This document shows, piece after piece, positions 22,945 through 33,335 of a DNA stretch of 64,000 nt. The notes beneath the pieces were generated by a model. The model saw only the letters and a list, made by a program, of their open reading frames with translations, had not been told where the DNA came from and did not search any database. Positions within the stretch are counted from its first letter, which is position 1; the number at the start of each line of letters is the position of its first letter. The DNA is from Theropithecus gelada. Taxonomy: Eukaryota; Chordata; Mammalia; Primates; Cercopithecidae. The stretch covers positions 17,978,207-18,042,206 of the forward strand of contig NC_037668.1 in NCBI RefSeq assembly GCF_003255815.1, in the 5' to 3' direction. The translations under genes and the position numbers were made by a program.

Positions 22945-25170
22945 CCTGCATCTCACTTGTCTTTCACTCTGCTACACAGAAGGCTGCTCAGTGGGTCTCC
23001 CCTCCCTCAGCTCCTTAAGGTCTAGCACACTCTGCATCCAGAATAATACCAGCTGTGGCTGGAAAATCAATGGGTCAGATTTTTCTTCATGCAGGGGGTC
23101 CCTGTGGGAGATTTGAGGATAGAAGTGTAGGAGAAAGGGGAGGTGTTGAGAGAGGTTGATGAAAATCTCTTAGAAAAAGCCTGACTTTTCTTGTGTGATA
23201 CCATGGGAGGAGTAATTTGATCTTGGAGCCCACAGTTTCTCTTGAGGATGGCATAGGGAATCAGAAAATCGACAAGAATGAGACCAAAGAGGATGGAAGG
23301 TGTGGAGGCAGAAAGGTCTGAAGGATGAAGATCAAATCAAGCTGCACATAATGGACTTTAGGGAGGGAGGTGAGTTGAAGTTAGTAAATTCTGAAGCAAT
23401 TGGAATTGAAGTTTTCTCTGATGGGAATGCCAATGAGAGGCTCTGTGCTCTGAGAAAACAGAAAAAAGAGACAGGATTAATGTTTCTGGGGGTACAGATT
23501 ACATATCTGTAAATTTAAGAGATTTGAGATAGAATTGAACTCATTATTATTATTATTTTCTGTCATGTGTTACTTGGTGAACTCAACAATAATGAGACAC
23601 AGCCATATTATAGTTGGACTCTAATTGAGGAGCTCCTGTCCCAACATTGGAATATGGCAGTGTTTTATCTCTACTCCAAACCAAAGTGATTGATGTGAAT
23701 CATCAGTGCTGTTTCATTTTGATAGCTGGATTTTGGAAATAATATTGCAAAAAAGGGGGCTGTTTAACCCAAGCCATAATGGCTCTCAAGATAACTTCAG
23801 AAAGATGAAAATAAATCATATAGCTGTGGCTAAGTCAAAGTAGAAAGTTTTGAGGGAAATCAGAGGTTGAGCATGGACATTTTAGACAGAGAATAAGACC
23901 TATATGATACTTTGGAAATACTGATTATAATACTTTCTTTAAATTTTCATTTTTAAAAAGTGGCAAACTAGAAATCAGTTTTGCTCCAATATACTTGGAC
24001 ACATTATTTCTTAAGAAACTGGAATGAAAAGTGTCAAAAGGAACCATGACTGAAAGTTGAAGTCAAATCTGCTCTGCTAGTCAAATCACTTAACTGGCTA
24101 AGAAGGGTTCTCTGAGAAAGTGAACAGAGATATGAAACTTACAATTGGGTAGACTTGAATCAATGTAATAGGCTTCTTGCCCTGGTACACTTAAGACATG
24201 CTTGGGAAGTACTCTTTAAAAGTCAGAATTAAAACACACAATGGATAAAAAAGAAAAAGGATGGGCAAGCTCCTTGTGGGAATACCTGAGTCCCACACTA
24301 AGCTATGTTGTACATGCAAAGCCTCAAGCATTGATGAAGCTAGTTGGCCTAAAATTCATTGTGTGCATTTCAGGGTTCATAGAGACTGAGATTGCACAAA
24401 CATTTGATGAGTGTTGGGGTGATCAGACCCAACACCAGCCTGCCGGGGGCGGGGAGGGGCTACGGAGTCCAGTGGAGTCAAAGGAATGAGAAAAGACAAG
24501 AGAGAAAGTGGGACCAGGGGGCCAATGCTGGTATGGAGGCTGCAAAGGCCCTGAGCTCTGAGAGCCCACGCTATTTATTGGTGATCAAACAAAGAAACAG
24601 GTTGTGAGGATGTGGGGGTTGAAAGGAAGCTATGTATCAAGCAAATGAGCTACAGCTGTGATGGTTATCATTTTCTTTGAAACATATGGCTATTTGAGAT
24701 AATGGGAGTGCTAGACACAAGAAGCCAGCAAGTCTAGACACATTCCAGAGGCCGTGACAGGTTTTAGACCCTGGACCCCAGACATATTCCAAGCCCTGCC
24801 TCAGCTTCTCTCCTAACACTCAGCTTTTCTGCCAATAATGAGTGTATCTCCAATGCCAGGTGCCACTCTAGGCATTGTAGGTACGATGGGAACAGATGAA
24901 GTTTCTTTTTACTTGGAGCAGACATCGATTGAGCATGTTGCAGGCTGACATTTTCCTTGCTCTGCATTCAGTTGGATTCTCATACCCTGTGTGTCATGAG
25001 TGTCAATGTAGGTGAGGTAAACCTAGCCTTGGAAAAACATTAAGGCATGAAAGCGGTGAATTTTGTGGGGACTAAGAAAGCTATCTAGTGGCTATTGGCA
25101 CCTCAGCAGAGCCAACAACTTTAGAAGGAAGAAGGTAAGTTGCTGATGGCAGAAAATCAGTGGATATCCT
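22945..25170. other. Spacer downstream of LCE3B
   Basis: No gene seen. Parts at 23960-24125 align with 14160-14490 in duplication copy A. A short ATT run lies at 23545. An L2-like piece lies at 24838-24930. Confidence 0.5.
24838..24930 (+). mobile_element. L2 3-prime end fragment
   Basis: Diverged L2-type sequence (GCCAGGTGCCACTCTAGGCA, then GATGGGAACAGATGAA). It is the positional counterpart of 14641-14745, so it was carried by the tandem duplication. Confidence 0.5.
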
Positions 25171-25660
25171 ATTGTTACATAACAAATCACCCCAAAACTT
25201 AGTGATGTGAAACAACACACTAAGTGATGTGGAATGACAGCCATCTTGGTTTTCTCACAATTTTATGGGTCAGAAATTCAGAAAGGAGTCAGCAGGGCAA
25301 TTCTCATTTCGTACATTTATCATCAGATGTTGATTGGAGCTGTGGTCACCTGAAGGCTGACTGGGCTGGACATCTGAGAAGGCTCACTCGGATTGTTGGC
25401 TCTTGATGCTGAATGCCAGCTGGGACCTCTTCTGGGGTTGTCACCTGGAGGACCTACATCTGGCCTCTCTTGCATGATGGTCTTAGAATAGCCAGACTTT
25501 TTACATGGTACTGGCTTCCCCAGAGACAGCCTCCTAAGAGGACCAGATGGAATCTGCATGACCTTTTGTGACCCAGCCTTTGAAGTCACATAGCATATTT
25601 CAACCATATTCATTTGGTTAAAGGAGTCACAAGCCTGCTTAGATTCAAGGTAAGTGGACA
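25165..25660. mobile_element. Ancient interspersed repeat, family not assigned
   Basis: Contains the widely repeated phrase TTACATAACAAATCACCCCA followed by TTAGTGATGTGAAACAACA, and later the GACTGGGCTGGACATCTGAG type of sequence. I recognise it as an old high-copy mammalian repeat but cannot name the family with confidence. Confidence 0.5.
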
Positions 25661-25994
25661 TAGGCCTAACTTCTCAATGAAAGGAATGTCAAAAAACTTT
25701 GAACCATGCCTTAAAACCACCACAAATAGATATTAGCCATATCCTCACCCTCTTGTCAGTTCACTGTATGTATTGCTGAAGCCCTAGTATAAAATTAATG
25801 TTCCCACAGTGTTTTGAAAAGACTCATATTTTGGTCTCGGTTGTAACGTATTCAAGCTTTGAAGAGGTTATGGAACTAGAATGTTCCATATAACCTTTAT
25901 GGAACTAGAATGTTCAGAACTATTGCTGCAATAATGATGTCTTACCAAAAGATATCAAAGTTATTTACATATGCCAAATAATTATCTAATTCCT

Positions 25995-26194
25995 GGCCAA
26001 CAGGGTGAAACCCCATCTCTACTAAAAATACAAAAATTAACCAGGCATGGTAGCTTGTGCCTGTAGTTCCAGCTACTCAGGAGGCTGAGGCAGGAGAATC
26101 AGTTGAACCTGGGAGGTTGCAGTGAGCAGAGATCGCGCCACTGCACTCCAGCCCTGGAGACAGAGTAAGACTCCACCTAAAAAAAAAAAAAAAT
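25995..26194 (+). mobile_element. Alu, 5-prime truncated, plus strand
   Basis: Alu from GTGAAACCCCATCTCTACTA to the A-tail; the first part of the left monomer is missing. It interrupts the alignment between duplication copies A and B, so it is younger than the duplication. Confidence 0.92.
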
Positions 26195-27490
26195 TAAATG
26201 CAATGGGAAAATATTAAAAAGCTGTTATTTATATTCAGCAGAAACACTGGTGAAATAAACTTAATTACCACTGTTATCAGTCACTTTATTATTCCTCCCA
26301 TCAATTATCATTCAATCCCTCCTTTTTCCTAGAGCGTTCTGCCCGATGTGATATGGGCTTCCCTGTGTCTGAACCATTCCTATCTCTTTGATCAATAGTG
26401 CAGTCAAGTAAATGCTGAAGCAATGTCTGTCACGTCACAGATCTAGACTGCTAGATTTGCAGGTCTGTCATATCAAAGATCTAGACTGCTAATTGGTGTC
26501 TCTGCTTTTAATCCCAGCATTTCTGGTTCATTTTGCCTTTATTTTTTGGTTTGTTTTTCCCTAGACACCTCTAGGTTTCTCCCGGTATTTAAAAGAGGGA
26601 GGCAATGGAGTCTGACTCCAGTGCTCATATTCTTGGTCTGCACACTATTCTGCCTCACATTATCTTAGCTTGCTTCCCTTTCAGATCCAACTTCTCTCAA
26701 AGGGCAGCTTCATTTCTTCCCTCTGCCAGGAAACCTTCTGACCAGGGACTCCTGGCTCTTGGGTCCCATTATTCTTCTTAGTCACTTTAGCTAGGCCACC
26801 ACAGGACCATCACAGGTCATTTTGCAGGCCAGAAACCTCACCCAACACCCACAAACGATACTAGTGACAATGTCTGAACACTTCACTCTTGTCAAGGAAA
26901 CCGGGAGTTACCATCCAAAGAATAAGTCCCATGGCCTTCCCACACACTTATGTAATAGTCCATATCATTCCAGCTCATACGTGGATTGCTGACTTGTCAG
27001 TCAGCATCTCAAGATGAGAATCATATTTTACACATTTCCGAGTCCTTTGTGTCAACATATATCTGAACTGTGTCCTCATCTCCTGTTGTTTGAATGAATG
27101 AATTAATGAATAAAATAGTATGGACAATTAGTTTTCAACAGTCCTGATAATCAAGGCCAGATTTTTGGGTGTTATAGGGACTTCCTGTTGCCCTTCTATT
27201 AGAAAACATCTCGGCACCTACTGAATAATTGTTGAATTTCCTACTGAAGGGTTAGATTTTGAAGAGCTGTTACTTGGAGTAGAACCCATCACCATCATCA
27301 CTCTCCATGTCCCATCTCCTTTTTTCTGATTCTAAATCAAAGTAGGAAGAGAGAACACCTTCATCAGCAAACACGCTGAGCCAATTCGTTCCTGCCCAAG
27401 GCCCTGTTTCCCTGCTGCCCTTAGGTTAGCAAAACTGTGAGCTTAGGGTCATTGGGTCAGGGTCTGAGAAAGATGGTGAGGGACAAAGGG

Positions 27491-27524
27491 AGATAGATAG
27501 ATAGACAGATAGAAAGAAAGAAAA
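27491..27524 (+). repeat. (AGAT)n/(AAAG)n microsatellite
   Basis: Tetranucleotide run AGATAGATAGATAGACAGAT followed by AGAAAGAAAG. Lies just upstream of the 27.57-kb pseudogene. Confidence 0.9.
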
Positions 27525-27568
27525 CAATGATTTACTTTTTCATTTCTTCCAGGGATCACTGAGCTGAG

Positions 27569-27801
27569 ATGTCCTGAAAGGAAAAACTAACAGCTCTGTC
27601 AGCCCCCTCCCAAGTGCCTAATCCTCAAGTATCCTTTTGGTTGTTTGCTGCCAGTCTATTTCTGTGGTGGTTCCAGCTCTGCAGGAAGCTGCTACCAGAG
27701 TCACCATGGGCCTACAGATCCCACTGACATGCCCACCAGAGCATTCTGGAGGCTCCAGTTGCTGCCACAGCTCTGGGGGCTGCTGTGGTCCTGGGTCATG
27801 A
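27569..27801 (+). pseudogene. LCE pseudogene between LCE3B and LCE3A
   Basis: A splice acceptor (TTTCATTTCTTCCAG, ending 27552) and leader are followed by ATG TCC TGA, so the frame stops at codon 3. The remaining exon keeps LCE traits: CCAGCTCTGCAGGAAGCTGC, a degraded CLSHH segment, and GGCTCCAGTTGCTGCCACAG with CTCTGGGGGCTGCTGTGG before a TGA at 27799. Open frames across it are incidental. It is the duplication partner of the remnant at 16760. Confidence 0.78.
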
Positions 27802-28167
27802 AGACTACACAGTATCGGAGTTGGAGGAACCAGAGGACCAAGGACCTGCTCCCGTCTGGAGCCTCTCCTCTTCTCTGCCATGCCTAGGGCTGAGCTACCA
27901 AAGTGTTTTCTGAAGTAAGCTAATTCCCTTTGCTTTCCAGAGCTCTGTGTTTATTCCCAACTCATGCTTCTGTCCTTGACCTTGTGACAGACTGCTCACC
28001 TCATTCCCATACTAACATACAACCCCACTAAAAGGGTTTTGTGAGTTGAGGGGTGTATGATCCACTTGTGTCTGTTCCTAAGATAGGCCTATGTACCCAA
28101 TGTGGGGCAGCCTCCCATAGGGCAGAGAGGAACGCACTGGACAGAGGGTGCAACAAGAAAGCATAGC

Positions 28168-28173
28168 TTTATT
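28168..28173 (-). terminator. LCE3A: LCE3A polyadenylation signal
   Basis: TTTATT on the plus strand, AATAAAGC on the coding strand, about 204 bases after the LCE3A stop. Confidence 0.8.
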
Positions 28174-28376
28174 CTTCACAACACAGGGATATTAAAGAAG
28201 GAGGGGAAACACTGAGACCAGCAGGATAAACCCCTTGGGGGAGTACTTGAAACTTATGAAGGAACATCTCAGTAGGAAAAAGGGGACAGGAGCAAAGAAG
28301 CACCAGGCTAGGGCTGGTTCCAGTCATTTTGGCACTTTCTTTTCTCAGATATTTTCACTTAATCTCGTGGCTCAGG

Positions 28377-28646
28377 TCAGCAGCAGCCCCCAGAACTGTG
28401 ACCACAGCTGGAGCCCCCGCCTTGCTGACCACTTCCCCTGTCACAGGAGTTGGAGCTCTGGCGCCGGCAACGGTGGGACCTGTGGCATCTGTGGTGACTC
28501 AGGCAGCAGCCACCCTCGGAGCTGGGGCCACAGCCCCCAGAGCTTGGGGCACAGCCAGAGGAAGCTGTAGGCAGACACTGTGCTGGGCTCTTTACAGGGC
28601 ACTTGGGCGGAGGCTGGTACTGCTGCTGGTTCTGCTGGCAGAACAT
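28377..28646 (-). CDS. LCE3A: Late cornified envelope protein 3A
   Basis: An 89-residue LCE3 protein on the minus strand, the length and orientation of human LCE3A. It has the shorter KCPVKSPAQCL middle typical of LCE3A, then GGCGPSSEGGCCLSHHRCHR and a tail ending CGHSSGGCC. The start at 28646 is chosen because it aligns with the family head and follows an acceptor (AG at 28669-28668); the open frame runs further upstream through the intron. The head reads MFCQQNQQQY: Ser2 is Phe and the family Cys10 is Tyr, two changes in the most conserved part. The product is a cornified-envelope precursor; human LCE3A has reported antibacterial activity. It faces LCE3B with 5.7 kb between them. Confidence 0.87.
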   Translation of the reverse strand: MFCQQNQQQYQPPPKCPVKSPAQCLPTASSGCAPSSGGCGPSSEGGCCLSHHRCHRSHRCRRQSSNSCDRGSGQQGGGSSCGHSSGGCC

Positions 28647-28667
28647 CTGGGCAGGAGGTCGGGGAGC

Positions 28668-29295
28668 CTGGGCAAAATAAAAGCAAAGCAAAATACGTGT
28701 CAATGCAGGTTTCAGGCCAGGGCCTCTTCATGCTTTGCTTTAATTGTGGATCCCTTTCCCTAAACTCAGTCTGCCCTCCAGCCAAGACCTGGGGAAGGGG
28801 AATGCAAAGGGATCTGAAGTTAAACCGGCCTGATACTGCTCCTTCCTCCGGCCCTCTCCCCTGCCTGGGAGGCAGCTGACACTCCTGGGTGGGCCTCTGG
28901 GGCTCCTGCGCACGCCTCGCGGGGCCTGTCACACCTCCGGGTCCGACGCGAACAGCGCCTCCTGCAGGCGTCCCGTGAACACAACGCCCATGACCCTCCA
29001 GGGTGGCGTCTCTCTGGACGCCTGTGAGCGGAGGGTGTGAGGAGGCAATGCATCTCCGGGCACATGAGGAAAGGAGGGTCCAGAGGTCGCAGCATCGCGG
29101 AGCCCCTGAAGTGGCTCGCAGACTCGTCTGTCTTCCTCACGACGCCGCCCATCTCCCATCCCAGTCACAGCTGGCCGCCCACCACAGCCTCTCTGCCGCC
29201 TCCACCCTGTCTGCCTCCTCCCCTCTCCTTGCTGAAGCACAGGCGTGTTTGTGCAGCCCTTTCAGCCCAGTTCCTCTCGCCAGCTGGACGCTCAC
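28668..29295 (-). other. LCE3A: LCE3A intron with CpG-rich segment
   Basis: A 628-bp intron from donor GTGAGC (29295) to acceptor CCCAG (28668). Between about 28900 and 29310 I count roughly 29 CpG in 410 bp at about 60 percent GC, an observed/expected near 0.7. The introns of LCE3C and LCE3B are CpG-poor. Confidence 0.7.
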
Positions 29296-29395
29296 CTAGT
29301 TTGGTGGAGGCAGGCGAAGGTTCTTCCTGAGGTGATTGTGGACTGACGAACCTAGGGCCTCAGCCCTTTTATCCTGGGTATTACGATGCACAGCT
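29296..29395 (-). promoter_or_regulatory. LCE3A: LCE3A promoter and noncoding exon 1
   Basis: On the minus strand TGTGCATC (29392-29385) lies before GGATAAAAGGG, with GATAAAA at 29373-29367. Transcription should start near 29340, and exon 1 ends at 29296 before the donor GTGAGC. The element order is that of LCE3C and LCE3B, but the longer GTCACCTCCC block upstream is not seen. Confidence 0.72.
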
Positions 29396-29399
29396 CAAC

Positions 29400-30592
29400 C
29401 ATGTGTCCTCCTTCGCTCCCCAAAGGGAGGGGAAGCACCACACGCTCCCAAGGACCAGGCTTTCAGCATATACTTAAGGCGCATATTTTGAGGAATGACC
29501 AAAGGGAAGCAGGAAATCCCGATGACGGTCCAATTATCCACCGTTCAGGCCCCCTGGCTGCTGTTCCACTTTTTTTTTCTTCATTCAGCTCACATGCTCC
29601 GAAGCCAGGGTACGTCCTTTGTGGGCCCTGGTAATATAGGGACAGACAGAACACATTTCTCCCCTTGACTAGCTCACAGCTTCTCAGAAGGCCAGATAGA
29701 CAACTGAGCAATTAAATCAGATCCTATGTGCTAAGCGACGCAGCACAAGTGTGCGCAAACACGGCAGGCCTGGGGTCACTGCCTTTGGGTGTCAGTCCCC
29801 ATTGCTTTGTGGATTCCTTTGCATGGGTGATGGAATCAGCCGCTGTCCTGAGGTGTTGGTTGCACTGAGCTCACTGGACTTGGATTGAGTAAGGGATGGA
29901 AGAATGGAGCTGGGGCCATGGCTTGAGAGGTAGTGCCTTCAGGGAATATAATGGCATCTTATAGGTGGCATAGGGCACTGTGAGGGGAGAGGAGTAGAGT
30001 GGAGGGAGGAGCTGATGGTATAAAAATGTGACCTCCATCTGTGGGGTCAACAGAAATCTCAATGGGAAAAAAGGGGTATCCGTTTTTGGCTGTCTGTGTT
30101 TAATCCTATACATTATGTTAGTAATTCATTAAAATGTCATTGAATTTGTTGATAATGATGAGGTTGATGGGGTTGTATGCATTTCACTTGATGAAAATCT
30201 GTGATAATGCTTGAAGTTTGTGTATGATGAATTCATATAAATGGAATATTATTTCCCATTTGGTTTTACTTATATCTGTGATAAATTTATCAATTAATTC
30301 ATCTCTAATAATACAATACAATATGCTATAGCCTCTAAATAAAAACCACTATCATGAATTTTAAAATAATCTTTATTATACTTTATATTCTTCCAAGGAA
30401 AATCATCACAATTCAGACCATATTGAGTTTCTAATAATAATGAAATTAAATTATATTGTAATTTTAAGCAAAATGTTATTTTGATCAGAGAATATGAAAA
30501 CTTGAAGATACTTGTTTTTGGCACAAAATACACTGCTAGAGGATATTAGTTCCTTCTTCCCCTTTGCCTGTCACTCCGCTTTGAACAATTGC
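29400..30592. other. Spacer upstream of LCE3A
   Basis: No gene seen. The right half (30100-30540) is AT-rich and unclassified. Confidence 0.5.
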
Positions 30593-30610
30593 AATATCAT
30601 GCATTCTTTT

Positions 30611-30906
30611 TTTTTTTTTTTTTTGAGACAGAGTCTCGCTCTGTTGCCCAGGCTGGAGTGCAGTGGTGCAATCTCGGCTCACTGCAAGCTCTGCCTCCCA
30701 GGTTCACACCATTCTCCTGCCTCAGCCTCCCAAATAGCTGGGACTACAGGCGCCCACCACCACGCCCAGCTAATTTTTTGTATTTTTTTTAGTAGAGATG
30801 GGGTTTCACCGTGTTAGCCAGGATGGTCTTGATCTCCAGACCTTGACCCACCTGCCTCGGCCTCCCAAAGTGCTGAGATTACAGGTGTGAGCCACTGCAC
30901 CCGGCC
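30611..30906 (-). mobile_element. Alu, antisense, full length
   Basis: Complete antisense Alu with flanking duplication AATATCATGCATTCTTTT (30593-30610) and AATACCATGCATTCTTTT (30907-30924), one mismatch. Confidence 0.95.
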
Positions 30907-30936
30907 AATACCATGCATTCTTTTAAGAGTTCTATG

Positions 30937-31125
30937 AGGTCAGGAGTTCAAGACCAGATGGTTCAACATGGCAAAACCCCGTCTCTACTAAAAATACAAA
31001 AATTAGCTGGGTGTGGTGGCAGGCGTCTGTAATCCCAGCTACTTGGGAGGCTGAGGCAGGAGAATCACTTGAACAAGGAAGACAGAGGTTGCAATGAGCT
31101 GAGATCGTGCAACTGCACTCCAGCT
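30937..31125 (+). mobile_element. Alu fragment without A-tail
   Basis: Plus-strand Alu from GAGGTCAGGAGTTCAAGACC to GCACTCCAGC, then a direct switch to L1 sequence. Both Alu ends are missing, so the right edge is probably a deletion or recombination joint. Confidence 0.85.
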
Positions 31126-31838
31126 TTCATCTCACACCACTTGAAATGGCTACTATTAAAAAGCCAAAAAATAGCAGGTGCTGGCAAAGTTGCAGAGAAA
31201 AAAAATGCTTATATTCTGTTGATGGGAGTGTGAGTTAGTTTAACCATTGTGGATAACAGTGTGGTAATTCCTAAAAGAGCTAAAAACAGAACTACCATTC
31301 AATGTAGCAATCCCATTACTGGGTATATACCCAAAGGAATATAAATTGTTCTACCATAAAGACACATGCACACGTATATTCACTGCAGCACTATTCACAA
31401 TAGCAAAGACATGGATTCAACCTAAATGCCCATCAATGACAGATTGGATAAAGAAAATCTGCTCCATATATACCATGGAATACAATGCAGCTATAAGAAA
31501 TAATGAGATTATGTCTTTTGCAGGAACATAAACGAAGCTGGAAACCATTATCCTTAGCAAACTAATGCAGGAACAGAAAACTGAATTTCACACATTCTCA
31601 CTTATAAGTGCGAGCTAAGTGATGAGAACACAAGGAGGGGAACAACAGACACTGGGGCTTACTTGAGGTTGGAGGGTAGGAGGAGGGAGGGGATCAGAAA
31701 AGGTAGCTATTGAGTACTAGGCTTAGTACCATGGTGATGAAATAATCTGTACAATAAACCCCTATGGCATGAGTTTACCTATATAACAAACCTGCACATA
31801 TTGTCCCGAACCCAAAATAAAAGATAAAAAGTAAAAAA
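31126..31838 (+). mobile_element. L1 3-prime end fragment
   Basis: End of ORF2 and 3-prime UTR of a primate L1, beginning CATCTCACACCACTTGAAAT and ending in an A-rich tail at 31815-31838. ORF2 is broken (only short frames remain). Confidence 0.88.
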
Positions 31839-32279
31839 CTGGAGGAATCACATTATTTGACTTCAGTTACAGAGCTATAGTAACCAAAACTGTATGGTAT
31901 TGGCATAAAAACAGACATATAGATCAATAGAATCAAATAGAAAATCCAGAAATAAATTCATATATCTACAGTAAACTCATTTTTTGACTAAGGTGCCAAG
32001 AATATACACTGAGGAAAGGACAGTCTCTTCAATCAGTGGTGCTGGAAAAACTGGATATCCATATGCAGAAGAATGAAACTGAACCACTATCTATGGCCAT
32101 ATAAAAAATCAAATCAAAATGGACTAAGACTTGATGGACTTAGACCTGAAAATGTGAAACCACTATAAGGAAACATTGGGGAAACTCTCTAGGACATTGA
32201 TCTGGGCAAAGATTTCTTCAGTAATATCCCAAAGCACAGGCAACAAAAGCAAAATGAACAAATTGGATCACATCAAATT
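31839..32279 (+). mobile_element. Older host L1, part 1
   Basis: ORF2 sequence of an older L1, interrupted at 32279-32292 by the young full-length L1. It resumes at 38549. The reading frame is broken. Confidence 0.85.
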
Positions 32280-32292
32280 AAAAAGCTTCTGC
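32279..32292 (+). repeat. Target-site duplication, left copy
   Basis: TAAAAAGCTTCTGC, repeated at 38535-38548. The bottom strand reads TTTTT/AA at the joint, the normal L1 endonuclease site. Confidence 0.9.
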
Positions 32293-33335
32293 GGAGGGCG
32301 GAGCAAGATGGCCGAATAGGAACAGCTCCAGTCTCCAACTCCCAGCGCCAGGGACACAGAAGACCGGTGATTTCTGCATTTTCAACTGAGGTACTGGGTT
32401 CATCTCACTGGGGAGTGCCGGACGATCGGTGCTGGTCAGCTGCTGCAGCCCGACCAGCGAGAGCTGAAGCAGGGCGAGGCATCGCCTCACCTGGGAAGCG
32501 CAAGGGGGAAGGGAATCCCTTTACCTAGCCAGGGGAACTGAGACACACAACACCTGGAAAATCGGGTAACTCCCACCCCAATATTGCGCTTTAAGCAAAC
32601 AGGCACACCAGGAGATCATATCCCACACCTGGCCGGGAGGGTCCCACGCCCACGGAGCCTCCCTCATTGCTAGCACAGCAGTCTGTGATCTACTGGCAAG
32701 GCAGCAGCGAGGCTGGGGGAGGGGCGCCCGCCATTGCTGAGGCTTAAGTTGGTAAACAAAGCTGCTGGGAAGCTCCAACTGGGTGGAGCTCACAGCAGCT
32801 CAAGGAAACCTGCCTGTCTCTGTAGACTCCACCTCTGGGGACAGGGCACAGCTACACAACAACAAAAACAACAACAAAAAAGCAGCAGAAACCTCTGCAG
32901 ACGCAAACGACTCTGTCTGACAGCTTTGAAGAGAGCAGTGGATCTCCCAACATGGAGGTTGAGATCTGAGAACGGACAGACTGCCTGCTCAAGTGGGTCC
33001 CTGACCCCTGAGTAGCCTAACTGGGAGACATCCCCCACTAGGGGCAGTCTGACACCCCACACCTCACAGGGTGGAGTACACCCCTGAGAGGAAGCTTCCA
33101 AAGCAAGAATCAGACAGGTACACTCGCTGTTCAGAAATATTCTATCTTCTGCAGCCTCTGCTGCTGATACCCAGGCAAACAGGGTCTGGAGTGGACCTCA
33201 AGCAATCTCCAACAGACCTACAGCTGAGGGTCCTGACTGTTAGAAGGAAAACTATCAAACAGGAAGGACACCTACACCAAAACCCCATCAGTACATCACC
33301 ATCATCAAAGACCAGAGGCAGATAAAACCACAAAG
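32293..33335 (+). promoter_or_regulatory. L1 5-prime UTR and internal promoter
   Basis: About 1.04 kb, with the YY1-type site CAAGATGGC at 32304-32312 near the start, which sets the L1 start site. The segment 33080-33208 (about 129 bp) corresponds to the piece bound by KZFP ZNF93 in ape L1PA elements and missing from L1HS. Confidence 0.85.

Larger units (their letters stand above)
20740..27801 (+). repeat. Tandem duplication, copy B
   Basis: Partner of 10900-16990. It holds the intact LCE3B and one pseudogene, where copy A has two pseudogenes. Copy B has gained an Alu at 25995-26194, and it lacks the extra 113-bp repeat of copy A. Confidence 0.65.

Noticed and set aside
28441..29299. Several 100-160 residue frames on both strands over LCE3A and its intron
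   Set aside because: CpG-rich sequence has few stops. They overlap each other and have no family trait.
30512..30817. 101-residue frame with ALLPRLECSGAISAH
   Set aside because: Translation of an antisense Alu, a common false protein.
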